A DNA stretch of 42,927 bases from Vicinamibacteria bacterium (GCA_022821235.1 JAJEEA010000393.1:1-42927), one strand, 5' to 3'. Positions 34,376-42,893 are shown, counted from the stretch's first letter. Numbers and translations are program-made. Notes: generated by a model not told the origin, from the letters alone.

Positions 34376-34602
34376 TGCCAGGGTTGGTTGGGTACCAGGC
34401 GACCACTTGGCGGGCCAAGCCGGACCGTCAGGCTGCGTTTCGGCCGAACCCCGGCGAGACAGACCCTCGATGAGTCGGCGCTGGCCCGCGGTGCCGGGCT
34501 CCTGTCTTCGATGGCCGGTGTCGGACAACGGGCTCCCAGGCACGGTGCCTCCCTCGACGGGAGGAAGTCATCCCCCTGACCGGGGGGCACGGAGGTCGCA
34601 CG

Positions 34603-37008
34603 ATGCAACCCCGCACCCTTGACCGTCCGTCGGCGGTACTGTCCTTCGCGGTCTCCGCGCTCCTCGTCACCGGCATCTCGGCCGGCCTTGCTTCCGAGGC
34701 GGCGGCGCAGGTCGGCCAGCGCACCACCGCCCTGAGCGGGGTGCCCGCCGTGCCACTGCCGGAAGGCCCGGTGGTGCTGTACAGCGCCGAGCAGCCGCGC
34801 ATCCGGGTCGTGCCGGTGGCGACCGGGCTCTCGCATCCCTGGGGCTTGGCGTTCCGCCGCAACGGCGACATCCTCGTCACCGAGCGGGACGCCGGCGCGC
34901 TGCGGCTGATCCGGGACGGCGTGCTCGACCCGCGGCCGATTCCCGGCACCCCCGAGGTCTACCTGGGCACTCGGCTCGCCGGCCTGATGGACATCGCCCT
35001 CCATCCCGACGACGACCGGCTCGTGTATCTCACCTACTCCAAGCCGATGGAGCAGGACGGCCGCCGGGGCGCGACCATCGCCCTCGCCCGCGGCCGTCTC
35101 GACGCCGGGGCGCTGACCGAGGTGCGCGACGTCTTCGTCTCCGAGGGGTTCGGCCGCGGCGTCGCCGCTTCGCGCGTGACGTTCGGCCCCGACGGCAAGA
35201 TCTACATGACCGTCGGCGGGGCCATCCGGTCGCGGACGACGGGGCAGCGCGCCCAGGATCCGGCGACCCACGTGGGCAAGGTCATCCGCCTGAACGAGGA
35301 CGGCAGCGTGCCCGACGACAACCCGTTCGTCGGCCGGCCCGGCTACCTGCCCGAGATCTACTCGTTCGGCCACCGCAACCAGCTCGGCCTGACGTTCCAC
35401 CCCGACACCGGGCAGCTCTGGGCGACCGAGAACGCGCCGCAGGGGGGCGACGAGGCCAACGTCATCCTGCCCGGCCGCAACTACGGCTGGCCCGTCGCCT
35501 CCGACAGCCGCGAGTACACCGGCGTGCGGGTGTCCGACACCCCGTGGCTCGACGGGTTCGAGCGGCCCGAGGTCCTGTGGTGGCCGTCGATCGCGCCGTC
35601 GGGGCTGACGTTCTACGACGGGGAGCAGTTCCCGGCGTGGCGGGGCAACCTCTTCGTCGGCTCGATGACGGTGGGACGGATGCAGCGCACCGGCCACCTC
35701 GAGCGCATCGTGTTCAACCAGCGCGGCGAGGAGATGCGGCGCGAGTGGCTGCTCGCCGAGCTGAAGCAGCGCATCCGCGACGTGCGGCAGGGGCCCGACG
35801 GGTTCCTCTACGTGCTGACCGAGGAGGACGACGCGGCCCTGCTGCGCATCGAGCCGGCGCGGGCGATCACCGGCCTGCCCGGCAGCGTGCTGCCCCAGCG
35901 CCGACTCCGCGCGCCGCGCATCGGGCCGCTCGCCGAGGCCGAGTGGACCGCCGCGCAGCGCGAGGTCGTCGAGCGCCATGCCGGCGCCGCCGGGCTCGGG
36001 AACGCCCTGCGCACCCTGGTCCGGGTGCCCGCCCTCGCCGACCGGATCTTCGCGTTCAGGGACTACGTCTCCAGCGGCTCGACCCTGCCCCCGCGCCACC
36101 GCGCGCTCCTCGCCCTGCGCACTGCGTGGCTGACGCAGAACGCCGCCATCTGGGCCGCCCACGCCGGCGCCGCGGCCGACGCCGGGTTGACGGACGAGGA
36201 CCTGACGAACCTCGCCGAGGGGCCGTCCCTGGAACGCTGGGGTCCGTTCGAGGACGTCCTGGTGGGCTTCGCCGATCAGCTCTTCCGCAACTCGTCGGTC
36301 ACCGACGTCACCTGGTCGGCGCTGGCCGAGGGCTACGGCGAGCACGAGCTGATCGACGCGGTGGCGACGGTGGCCGACACCACCGCCGTCGCGATCGTGC
36401 TCAACGCCCTGGGCGTCCAGCCCGACGACGGGGCGGCGCGCATGCCCACCCGCGACGTCGCCTATCGGGTGGTGGTCCCGGTGCGCGAGCCGCCCCTCGC
36501 GGCGCCGCGCATCGAGCCCGTCGACGGGCCCGGGCTCCGCGTCTCGCGCACGTTCCGCCGGCACCCGGCGATGGCCGACGCGTTCGGCGCAACCTCCGGC
36601 TTCGTGCTGAACCCCGAGCTCTCGGGGCTGACGCCGCACGACCGCGAGCTGCTCATCCTGCGGACGGGCTGGAACGCCCAGGCCGTCTACGAGTGGGCCA
36701 AGCACGTCGGCAGCGTCGGCCGCGCCCGCGACCACGGGCTCGACCCGACCTGGATCGCCCAGGGGCACGACGCCGCCGGCTGGAACGAGACGGAGCGCCT
36801 GCTGATCGACGCCGCGAACGAGATGTACAGCGACACCACCGTCTCGGACGAGACGTGGAACGCGCTCGCCGAGCGGTACGACACCCGTCAGATGATCAGC
36901 ATCGCGGCCACCACCGCCCGTTACCGCATGGTATCGATGCTGCTCAACGCCTTTGGGGTGCAGCCGCTGCCCGACGACGAGCGCTTCCCGGTGCTCGAGG
37001 GGTACTGA
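34603..37008 (+). CDS. PQQ-type sugar dehydrogenase fused to two CMD-like domains
   Basis: An 801-residue exported protein with a signal peptide (residues about 12-36). Residues about 60-425 are a soluble glucose/sorbosone dehydrogenase beta-propeller (PF07995 type): LSHPWGLAFRRNGDILVTER, LMDIALHPD, YLTYSKP, SFGHRNQLGLTFHPDTGQLWATENAPQGGDE and NYGWPVAS. Residues about 445-610 and 645-795 each resemble the carboxymuconolactone decarboxylase/AhpD helical fold: PPRHRALLALRTAWLTQNAAIWAAH and TPHDRELLILRTGWNAQAVYEWAKH are clearly repeated. Propeller proteins of this group use PQQ to oxidise sugars or alcohols; CMD domains decarboxylate or reduce. The ribosome site GGAGGT lies six bases before ATG 34603. 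The fusion is unusual; the substrate is unknown. Confidence 0.85.
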   Translation: MQPRTLDRPSAVLSFAVSALLVTGISAGLASEAAAQVGQRTTALSGVPAVPLPEGPVVLYSAEQPRIRVVPVATGLSHPWGLAFRRNGDILVTERDAGALRLIRDGVLDPRPIPGTPEVYLGTRLAGLMDIALHPDDDRLVYLTYSKPMEQDGRRGATIALARGRLDAGALTEVRDVFVSEGFGRGVAASRVTFGPDGKIYMTVGGAIRSRTTGQRAQDPATHVGKVIRLNEDGSVPDDNPFVGRPGYLPEIYSFGHRNQLGLTFHPDTGQLWATENAPQGGDEANVILPGRNYGWPVASDSREYTGVRVSDTPWLDGFERPEVLWWPSIAPSGLTFYDGEQFPAWRGNLFVGSMTVGRMQRTGHLERIVFNQRGEEMRREWLLAELKQRIRDVRQGPDGFLYVLTEEDDAALLRIEPARAITGLPGSVLPQRRLRAPRIGPLAEAEWTAAQREVVERHAGAAGLGNALRTLVRVPALADRIFAFRDYVSSGSTLPPRHRALLALRTAWLTQNAAIWAAHAGAAADAGLTDEDLTNLAEGPSLERWGPFEDVLVGFADQLFRNSSVTDVTWSALAEGYGEHELIDAVATVADTTAVAIVLNALGVQPDDGAARMPTRDVAYRVVVPVREPPLAAPRIEPVDGPGLRVSRTFRRHPAMADAFGATSGFVLNPELSGLTPHDRELLILRTGWNAQAVYEWAKHVGSVGRARDHGLDPTWIAQGHDAAGWNETERLLIDAANEMYSDTTVSDETWNALAERYDTRQMISIAATTARYRMVSMLLNAFGVQPLPDDERFPVLEGY

Positions 37009-37047
37009 CCGTCGCGCTGATCGAGAGCCCGGGCAACGGGGAGCGTC

Positions 37048-37584
37048 ATGTCGAAGAGACCGTTCGTCCTGTTGATTCTCGCGTCGGCCGCGTTCGCATG
37101 GGGCGTTCACGCCGCCCAGACCGCGAACACCGAAGCGGCTCCGGGAGGCGCGGCGCCCGCCGCGCTCACCGCCGACGACCACGTCGAGATCCGGAACCTC
37201 GCCGGCCGCTACAGTCACGCCCTCGACCTGGGCGAGCCGGCGGCGTGGGCGGAGGTGTTCACGGAAGATGGCGTGATGGACATGGTGGCGCAGGGCTACG
37301 GGATCGAGGGGGACGCCCTGCGGTCGCTGCCGCGGGACGGCGAGCCGTCGGGCAGCCGGCACATCCCGTCGACGTTCGTCATCGACGGGGCCGGCGACGA
37401 GGCGACCATGCGCTCTTACGTCACCGTCGTCGGTACGGCCGGCGATGCCGCCCGCATCGTCTTCCAGGGCCGCTACGAGGACCGCCTGCGCCGCGTCGAC
37501 GGGCAGTGGCGCATCGCACGCCGCCGCATACTCACCGACTGGATCGACCCCGCCGTCGCGGCCGGGGTCGAGAACGCCCCTTGA
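37048..37584 (+). CDS. Exported SnoaL-like (NTF2 fold) protein
   Basis: A 178-residue protein with a signal peptide (residues about 5-22) and a SnoaL-like domain: DHVEIRNLAGRYSHALDLGEPAAWAEVFTEDGVMDM (quoted by its NLAGRYSHALD and VFTEDGVMDM segments), the RHIPSTFVIDG strand, and the DGQWRIARRRI end. Such domains act as small hydrolases, isomerases or dehydratases on polycyclic or aromatic molecules, or only bind ligands. It begins 39 bases after the dehydrogenase-CMD stop and is probably cotranscribed. Function is inferred from fold only. Confidence 0.78.
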   Translation: MSKRPFVLLILASAAFAWGVHAAQTANTEAAPGGAAPAALTADDHVEIRNLAGRYSHALDLGEPAAWAEVFTEDGVMDMVAQGYGIEGDALRSLPRDGEPSGSRHIPSTFVIDGAGDEATMRSYVTVVGTAGDAARIVFQGRYEDRLRRVDGQWRIARRRILTDWIDPAVAAGVENAP

Positions 37585-37720
37585 ACGGGTGCCGTGGCCG
37601 CCTGCCACGGCGCTACGTCCCGACTCCGGCACGCCTCTTGCTGTTGCACCGTGCTACGATGGCGCGGGGTCACGGGACCGGTCCTCGGTCCGCCGCTGCC
37701 GTCGCAGGGCGGGAGGGGCC

Positions 37721-38026
37721 ATGCGCACCGAGCGGCAGATGGAACAGCGTATCGAGAACGTCGAACGTCGGATGGATCGGATCGAGCAGATTCTGCCGAC
37801 CCTCGCGACCCTGAATCACGTTTCCAGCGAGATCGCGGCCTCGGAGGCGCGCATGCGCGCCCACGTTTCGAGCCAGATCGCGGCGTCGGAGGCGCGCATG
37901 CGCGACGCGATCACCGCATCGGAGCAGCGCACGCGCACGCACTTCGACGTGGTCGCCGAAGACGTGCGGCACCAGATTCGGCTGGTTGCCGAGGCCGTCG
38001 CCGAGCTCTCGGAACGGGTGCGGTAG
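37721..38026 (+). CDS. Short coiled-coil protein (copy 1)
   Basis: A 101-residue highly charged helical protein, MRTERQMEQRIENVERRMDR onward, with heptad-like spacing and no signal peptide or membrane segment. It has an internal 15-residue repeat, VSSEIAASEARMRAH then VSSQIAASEARMRD, and ends in ITASEQRTRTHFDVVAEDV and LVAEAVAELSERVR. It probably forms a rod or oligomer in the cytoplasm, like small DUF1640-type coiled coils. The GGGAGGGGCC ribosome site precedes ATG 37721 closely; the frame is open upstream but carries the leader. Function unknown. Confidence 0.75.
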   Translation: MRTERQMEQRIENVERRMDRIEQILPTLATLNHVSSEIAASEARMRAHVSSQIAASEARMRDAITASEQRTRTHFDVVAEDVRHQIRLVAEAVAELSERVR

Positions 38027-38154
38027 CTCCCGGCCACGGTGTTGGGTCCCGACTCGGGCACGCCTCCTGCTACCCGGCACGCCTCTTGCTGCTACACCGT
38101 GCTTCGATGGCGCGGGGTCACGGGACCCGCTGCCGTCGCAGGGCGGGAGGGGCC

Positions 38155-38493
38155 ATGCGCACCGAGCGGCAGATGGAACAGCGTATCGAGAACGTCGAAC
38201 GTCGGATCGATCGAATCGAGCAGATTCTGCCGACCCTCGCGACCCGGGATCACGTTTCGAGCGAGATCGCGGCGTCGGAGGCGCGCATGCGCGCCCACGT
38301 TTCCAGCGAGATCGCGGCGTCGGAGGCGCGCATGCGCGCCCACGTCTCCGACGCCATCACCGCATCGGAGCAGCGCACGCGCACCCATTTCGACGTGGTC
38401 GCCGAGGATCTGCAGCACCAGATTCGGCTGGTTGCCGAATCCGTCGCCGTCGTCTCCGAATCCGTCGCCGTCCTCTCCGAACGGCTGCCGTAG
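38155..38493 (+). CDS. Short coiled-coil protein (copy 2)
   Basis: A 112-residue paralogue of the preceding gene, differing at few positions over its first 60 residues. It has three units of the 15-residue block (VSSEIAASEARMRAH twice, then VSDAITASEQRTR). Near the end the segment SVAVVSE is followed by SVAVLSE, a fresh seven-residue repeat encoded by a 21-base duplication. It shares the GGGAGGGGCC ribosome site. The pair shows length variation by whole heptads, as expected of a flexible coiled coil. Function unknown. Confidence 0.75.
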   Translation: MRTERQMEQRIENVERRIDRIEQILPTLATRDHVSSEIAASEARMRAHVSSEIAASEARMRAHVSDAITASEQRTRTHFDVVAEDLQHQIRLVAESVAVVSESVAVLSERLP

Positions 38494-38500
38494 CGTGCCG

Positions 38501-38539
38501 CGCGGGGCGGCTCGCGGTCCGTCCGCGAACCGCCCCGCG
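38501..38539. terminator. Bidirectional terminator-like hairpin
   Basis: A 17-bp stem with one mismatch (38501-38517 with 38523-38539) and a five-base loop, placed between the converging coiled-coil gene and the TonB-dependent receptor gene. No T run on either side. Confidence 0.6.
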
Positions 38540-38549
38540 ATCCATTCCC

Positions 38550-41465
38550 TCAGAACCCGTACCGGACGCCCGCCTGGAACTGCCGCGGGTAGCCCCCGGC
38601 GAGGAGCTGGGTCGGCACGAGGAAGCTGCCCGACCGCCGGTCGCCCGACGGGTTGACCCAGTTCACGCGGTTGGTCGCGTTGAAGAGCTCGCCGAAGACG
38701 TCGACGGTCTGCTCGCCGCTGCCCCGGAAGCGGTAGCCGATGCGCAGGTCGAGCTGGAAGTAGTCGGGCCCGTAGGCGCCCCTCAGCCCCCCCGCGTTGT
38801 CCACGCTGATGGCGTTCTGCCCGGTGCCGCTGTAGGCGCCCGCCGGCAGCGGGTCGAGCAACTGTCCGTTCATGTCCGGATCGAAGTTGCTGTCGTGGAT
38901 GGTGAACGGCGTGCCGCTCATGTAGCGGGCGACGGCGCTGAGGGTGACGCCCCCCGTTCCCGGTATCTCCGTCTGTCCGCTGATCGTCAGCAGGTGGCGC
39001 CGGTCGTACTGGCTGGGCCCCCACAGCAGGTCGAGGTTGCGGTCCTCCATGACCTGGGCCACGTTCACCTCGTCGTTGGGGTCGCCGTCGTTGTTGCCCC
39101 GGGCGTAGCCGATGGTGTAGGCCACGCGCGCGCTCCAGTTGTCGGCGTAGCGCTTCTCGATCTGGAAGTTGAGGCCGTCGTAGGCCGAGCTGGCGTTGTT
39201 CTCGATGATCCACACGTCGCTGGCGAACGGCGCGATGCCCAACTGGTCGGCGAGCCCCATGAAGTCGACCCGGGTGACGGGGTCGGTCCGGTTCGTCCCG
39301 GCCCGCACCCGCGGGGTCAGGTTGTAGCGCAGCGGCAGGTCGCGGCCCCACAGCCTGACGTAGTCGACGCCGAACGACACCTGGGGGCTCAGTTCGCGCT
39401 CGTAGCCGAACGACACCGAGTCCTGGTGGGCGACGGGGCGATCGGGGGTGTCCAGCCACACGGACCCGAGGTTGCGGCTCAGGCCGGGCGGCACGAACTG
39501 GCTGACGACGTCGCGGTTCAGGACGGGCCCGTTCATGAGCAGCGGGTGGGTGGGGAACATCCCCTGGCTCGGGCCCGGATCGATGTCGTCCAGCGGGAAG
39601 TCGATCAGGAACGAGCTGGCGTAGACCCCGTTCCGGACGAAGGGCTCGAAGCGGTTGACCCACAGCCGCTCGTAGAAGCGGCCGAAGCCGCCGCGGATGA
39701 CCGAGTTGTTGCCCGCGTCGTAGGCGAAGCCGAGGCGCGGCGCGATGTTGTTCTTGTCGACCGGATAGGCGTCCGGGTCGTCGAACAACGGGTTGAAGAA
39801 CGCCGTGATGGGGGCGATGTGGACGTCGTAGCGCACCCCCAGGTTGAGGGTCAGATTGTCGATGCGCCACTTGTCCTGGAGGAAGAGGCCGCCGGAATGC
39901 ACCGTGGTGTACGGCGTGTCCGGCCGGGGCACGCGCACTCTCAGCCGTTCAGGATAGGTGAAGGGATCGCTCGCATCGAACGGGTTGTCGCTCGCCAGGG
40001 TGAAGCTCCCGTTCATGTAGCTCTGGTCGACGCGCCGGTGCTGGGCGTTGTTGTACTGGATGCCGAACTTGAAGTCGTGGTCGCCGCCGTCGGTGGGCAC
40101 GAACCAGCTCAGGGCGTTCTGGAACGCGTAGGACTGCATCTTCCGGTCCAGTGCGAACCAGTCGGCCTGGGTGCTGATGCCGCTCCTCAGGGTGATGTTG
40201 GGCAGCTCCAGGGTCTGGTCGTTCGTGTCGTGGTACCCGAGCGAGCCCCAGTTGGGGCGCTCGTAGGTCCACGACGCCCGCATGGTGTTGACGGCGTTGG
40301 TGCCGACGATCCAGTTGTAGGTCCCCACCAGGGTCCAGTCGTCGTCCCGCTCGTTGGTCACCGTCTCCGCCGTGCGCGAGCCGGCCGGGTTGCCGTTGGT
40401 GGGCTGGTGGTCCCAGAGGTAGCGGATCGAGTAGTTGTGATCGGAGTTGATCTGGTCGTCGAAGCGGAGCAGGTAGTTGTCGAAGTTGGACTCTTGCACC
40501 CCCGTGAAGCTCAGGTCCGGCCGCTGCGGGTAGAAGCGGCTCTCCCCGAGGTCGAGGTCGAGGCGCTCGTAGCTGAAGAAGAAGTGGGCCTTGTCCCGCA
40601 CGACGGGCCCCCCGATGGTGCCGCCGAGCTGGCGCAGCTTCGTGTCCGGCTTGTCGCCGCCCCGCTGTTTGACCAGGAAGTCGGGCGCGGTCAGGCCCGC
40701 GCTAGTGTAGAAGCCGAACGCGCTGCCGTGGAACTCGTTGGTCCCCGTCTTGCTGATGGCGTTGACGACCCCCGAGGTGGCCGACTCGTACTCGGCGTCC
40801 ATCTGGTTGGTGACGACCTGGAACTCGGCCACCGACTCGAGGGCGGGCTTGGCCTGCGACTGGCCCCCGCGCAGGTCGTCGTTGTTGGCCCCCCCGTCGA
40901 GCATGAACATGATGCCGGTCTGGTTCTGGCCGTTGATGCGCACCCCCGACGAGCTCGGGCTGCTCGACGGCGTCAACTGCACCCCGGGCAGGAGGGCGAC
41001 GAAGCTCGTGAAGTTGCGGCTCGACGACGGCAGGTCCCGCAGCTCCTCGGTCCTGACGTTGCCGCCGACCTGGGCCGAGGTGAGGTCGACGAGCGGCGAC
41101 TCGCCGGTGACCGTCAGCGACTCCTCGAGCGCGCCGATCTGCAGCGCGAGGTCGATCTGCACCGTCGGTCCGACCTGCAGGACGATGTTCTCGGTGTTGA
41201 GCTCGCGGAAGCCCGCGAGCCGGGCGGTGAGGGTGTAGGGGCCGGGCTGCAGGCTGGCGAGCAGGTACTCGCCTCCGGGTCCGGTGATGGTCTCCCGGAA
41301 CGTGCCCGTCTCCTCGTGGGTGGCGAGGACGGTCGCGCCCGGAAGCACGCCGCCCTGCTCGTCCGTGACGATGCCGCGAATCGCGGACGTTCCCTGCGCG
41401 AAGGCCGGTGAAGCCAGACCGCAGGTGAGGCCGATAGCGAGCGATGCGACGACGACAGTACGCAT
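38550..41465 (-). CDS. TonB-dependent receptor with carboxypeptidase-regulatory-like domain
   Basis: A 971-residue outer-membrane receptor. Signal peptide to about residue 24 (GLASPAFAQ), then an all-beta carboxypeptidase-regulatory-like domain (residues about 27-105: IRGIVTDEQGGVLPGATV, GEYLLASLQPGPYTLTARLAGF), then a plug domain (VRTEELRDLPSSSRNF, GIMFMLDGGANNDD) and a large beta-barrel ending in RQFQAGVRYGF with a terminal Phe, as barrels require. This arrangement is typical of oar-like receptors in Acidobacteria, which import sugars, peptides or other large substrates with TonB energy. A TonB-like gene is at 3410. Ribosome site GGAGGT precedes the ATG by six bases. Confidence 0.92.
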   Translation of the reverse strand: MRTVVVASLAIGLTCGLASPAFAQGTSAIRGIVTDEQGGVLPGATVLATHEETGTFRETITGPGGEYLLASLQPGPYTLTARLAGFRELNTENIVLQVGPTVQIDLALQIGALEESLTVTGESPLVDLTSAQVGGNVRTEELRDLPSSSRNFTSFVALLPGVQLTPSSSPSSSGVRINGQNQTGIMFMLDGGANNDDLRGGQSQAKPALESVAEFQVVTNQMDAEYESATSGVVNAISKTGTNEFHGSAFGFYTSAGLTAPDFLVKQRGGDKPDTKLRQLGGTIGGPVVRDKAHFFFSYERLDLDLGESRFYPQRPDLSFTGVQESNFDNYLLRFDDQINSDHNYSIRYLWDHQPTNGNPAGSRTAETVTNERDDDWTLVGTYNWIVGTNAVNTMRASWTYERPNWGSLGYHDTNDQTLELPNITLRSGISTQADWFALDRKMQSYAFQNALSWFVPTDGGDHDFKFGIQYNNAQHRRVDQSYMNGSFTLASDNPFDASDPFTYPERLRVRVPRPDTPYTTVHSGGLFLQDKWRIDNLTLNLGVRYDVHIAPITAFFNPLFDDPDAYPVDKNNIAPRLGFAYDAGNNSVIRGGFGRFYERLWVNRFEPFVRNGVYASSFLIDFPLDDIDPGPSQGMFPTHPLLMNGPVLNRDVVSQFVPPGLSRNLGSVWLDTPDRPVAHQDSVSFGYERELSPQVSFGVDYVRLWGRDLPLRYNLTPRVRAGTNRTDPVTRVDFMGLADQLGIAPFASDVWIIENNASSAYDGLNFQIEKRYADNWSARVAYTIGYARGNNDGDPNDEVNVAQVMEDRNLDLLWGPSQYDRRHLLTISGQTEIPGTGGVTLSAVARYMSGTPFTIHDSNFDPDMNGQLLDPLPAGAYSGTGQNAISVDNAGGLRGAYGPDYFQLDLRIGYRFRGSGEQTVDVFGELFNATNRVNWVNPSGDRRSGSFLVPTQLLAGGYPRQFQAGVRYGF

Positions 41466-41958
41466 GGGTTACCTCCGATGGAAGCACGGACCAACGCTGT
41501 CGACCGCACGGCCGCCGACCGAACATCCTTCAGCGCGCATCCCAGCGCGTTGCTGTCACATTCGCTGTTCTCTTGCTGCATCCCTCCTGAGATGTCGCCA
41601 CCGACCGTCATACCGATACGATGCGGAACCCCCATTCTCGCACCGAACCGCGCGCCGCACCACACGAATCGGATCCCGCGCGGACGCACCGTGGCCGGCG
41701 TCCCGGCGAGTGGCGGACATGGCCGCTCCATCAGAGGCGGAGCGGGAACCGGGAGGCGTCGGGCCCGGCTGACGGGTATTCGAGCCGAGCTCTCTCCGGC
41801 GCGGGTGCGCGACAGGGAGGTGAGACGCCGCCGGGTGCGAGGTCGCCGGCCTGACTGGCGCCTGGCGGTCGTTTCGCGGATCTGTCGTGCACCCGCACGG
41901 CGCGCGCGGCACGCAGTTGCGAGCTGCCGGGGTTGTCGGCTAGCATGACAGAGATCCG
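41466..41958. other. Divergent intergenic region
   Basis: 493 bases between the receptor gene and the Cys-rich gene. It must hold promoters in both directions. Only the element at 41917-41946 is clear enough to call. The short frames here look like G+C-rich chance frames. Confidence 0.5.
41917..41946 (+). promoter_or_regulatory. Probable promoter of the Cys-rich gene
   Basis: TTGCGA at 41917-41922 and TAGCAT at 41941-41946 with an 18-base spacer. The expected start point is near 41953, only about six bases before the ATG at 41959, so the message would be almost leaderless. Confidence 0.4.
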
Positions 41959-42357
41959 ATGTGTTCCGTCCGATCCCTCCGCACGGGCACGATTGCCGCC
42001 GTCATCGTCTGGAAGCTCACGGTCCTGGCGTTGCTGCCGGCCGCGCTGTGCTGTCGGGCCGCGATGGCCGCGGCCGGGAGCGTCGTGCCCGCCTGCTGCG
42101 AAGGGGGCGAGCACGGGGCGATGTGCCCGCTGAAGCGCGGGCGCGCCAGCGAGGGGGACGCCGCGCCGGATCAGCCTCGCATGGCCGGCTGCGATTCCCT
42201 CGACGACGCGCTCATCGGGCTGCTCGGCCTCACCGGCTTCACGCCCGACTCGTTCGAGCTCTCGGCCGACCCGGCCGTCGCCGGCCGCGTCGGCGACCTC
42301 CGCCCGGCCGCCGACTCCTTCGTCGGCCTCCTCGGCCCGCCGCCTCCGCGGGCCTGA
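41959..42357 (+). CDS. Cys-rich exported small protein, possible metal binder
   Basis: A 132-residue protein with a hydrophobic N-terminus (residues about 10-40) acting as a signal or membrane anchor. It holds seven cysteines at positions 2, 31, 32, 46, 47, 56 and 78; the cluster ACCEGGEHGAMCPL (Cys46, Cys47, His52, Met55, Cys56) resembles soft-metal ligands such as those for copper(I). The second half is acidic and lacks a family match. It lies 170 bases ahead of a CopC-like gene, which supports a copper link but does not prove it. Confidence 0.6.
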   Translation: MCSVRSLRTGTIAAVIVWKLTVLALLPAALCCRAAMAAAGSVVPACCEGGEHGAMCPLKRGRASEGDAAPDQPRMAGCDSLDDALIGLLGLTGFTPDSFELSADPAVAGRVGDLRPAADSFVGLLGPPPPRA

Positions 42358-42527
42358 CCCGCTCCGACCGTTGCCGTTCGGTTCCAAGACAGCCGTTTCG
42401 CGCGCCTGCGGACCCGCCGAGCTTGGGCGCAGCGTCCGCGGCGGCACGGAGATGGGTTCCGGGACGTGACCGGACCCTCGATGATCCCGGTTCGGAGGAC
42501 ACGGAGAGAGAGAACGGAGAATCAACG

Positions 42528-42893
42528 ATGCGCAGGATGAAGACCGTCGGTTGGTGTCTCGTACTGGTCGTCGCGTCCGTCGCGATCGCGGCCGCCCACA
42601 TGGCGGTGCAGAAGACGATGCCGGAGGCTGACGCGGTGCTGTCGGAATCTCCGCAGCACATCCGGATGTGGTTCACGCAGTCGCCCGACCCCGTCATCAG
42701 CCGGTTGACCCTCGAAGGGGCCGGCGGCGCGGTCGCGCTGGGAGACACCGAGGTGGGGGACGACCGGTCCCTCTCGGCGCTGCTCCCGTCGAAGCTCGGG
42801 GCCGGGGCCTACACCGTGAGGTGGCGTACGGCCGGCGACGACGGGCATACCCAGCGCGGGGAGTTCGCGTTCACCGTCCGCGCCGCCGACTGA
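42528..42893 (+). CDS. copC: CopC-like periplasmic copper-binding protein
   Basis: A 121-residue protein with a signal peptide predicted to end after Ala23, leaving His24 at the mature N-terminus. The CopC fold is recognisable: MPEADAVLSESPQHIRMWFTQ, VISRLTLEGAGG, the YTVRWRTAGDDGHTQRGEFAFTV end. In CopC proteins Cu(II) is held by the N-terminal His, an Asp and the His of the DGH segment; here His24, Asp105 and His107 correspond. It would carry copper in the periplasm, and CopD often follows; the window ends 34 bases later. GGAG at 42516-42519 precedes the ATG. Confidence 0.85.
   Translation: MRRMKTVGWCLVLVVASVAIAAAHMAVQKTMPEADAVLSESPQHIRMWFTQSPDPVISRLTLEGAGGAVALGDTEVGDDRSLSALLPSKLGAGAYTVRWRTAGDDGHTQRGEFAFTVRAAD

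Larger units (their letters stand above)
34155..34602. other. Hairpin-rich region ahead of the dehydrogenase fusion gene
   Basis: 448 bases without a supported gene but with many inverted repeats: a terminator-like hairpin at 34162-34199, a perfect 12-bp hairpin at 34345-34375, and smaller ones at 34406-34419, 34539-34549, 34548-34564 and 34572-34586. The last lies just before the ribosome site GGAGGT (34591-34596). Part of this may be a structured leader of the gene at 34603. Confidence 0.5.
37617..38493 (+). repeat. Tandem duplication of a gene with its leader
   Basis: About 37617-38026 is repeated at about 38045-38493. The match covers the leader (GGCACGCCTCTTGCTG..., GATGGCGCGGGGTCACGGGA, GCAGGGCGGGAGGGGCCATG) and the coding parts. 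Copy 1 has 14 extra bases at about 37679-37692; copy 2 has an extra partial copy of the leader start (38059-38078) and small internal expansions in the coding part. Confidence 0.85.

Noticed and set aside
34282-37632. A minus-strand frame of 1116 codons opposite the dehydrogenase-CMD gene
   Set aside because: It lies fully opposite a recognisable gene; its composition (Arg, Gly, Val, His) is the typical antisense shadow in a 70% G+C genome.
37986-41411. A plus-strand frame of 1141 codons opposite the TonB-dependent receptor
   Set aside because: Same shadow effect; the receptor on the other strand has clear domains.
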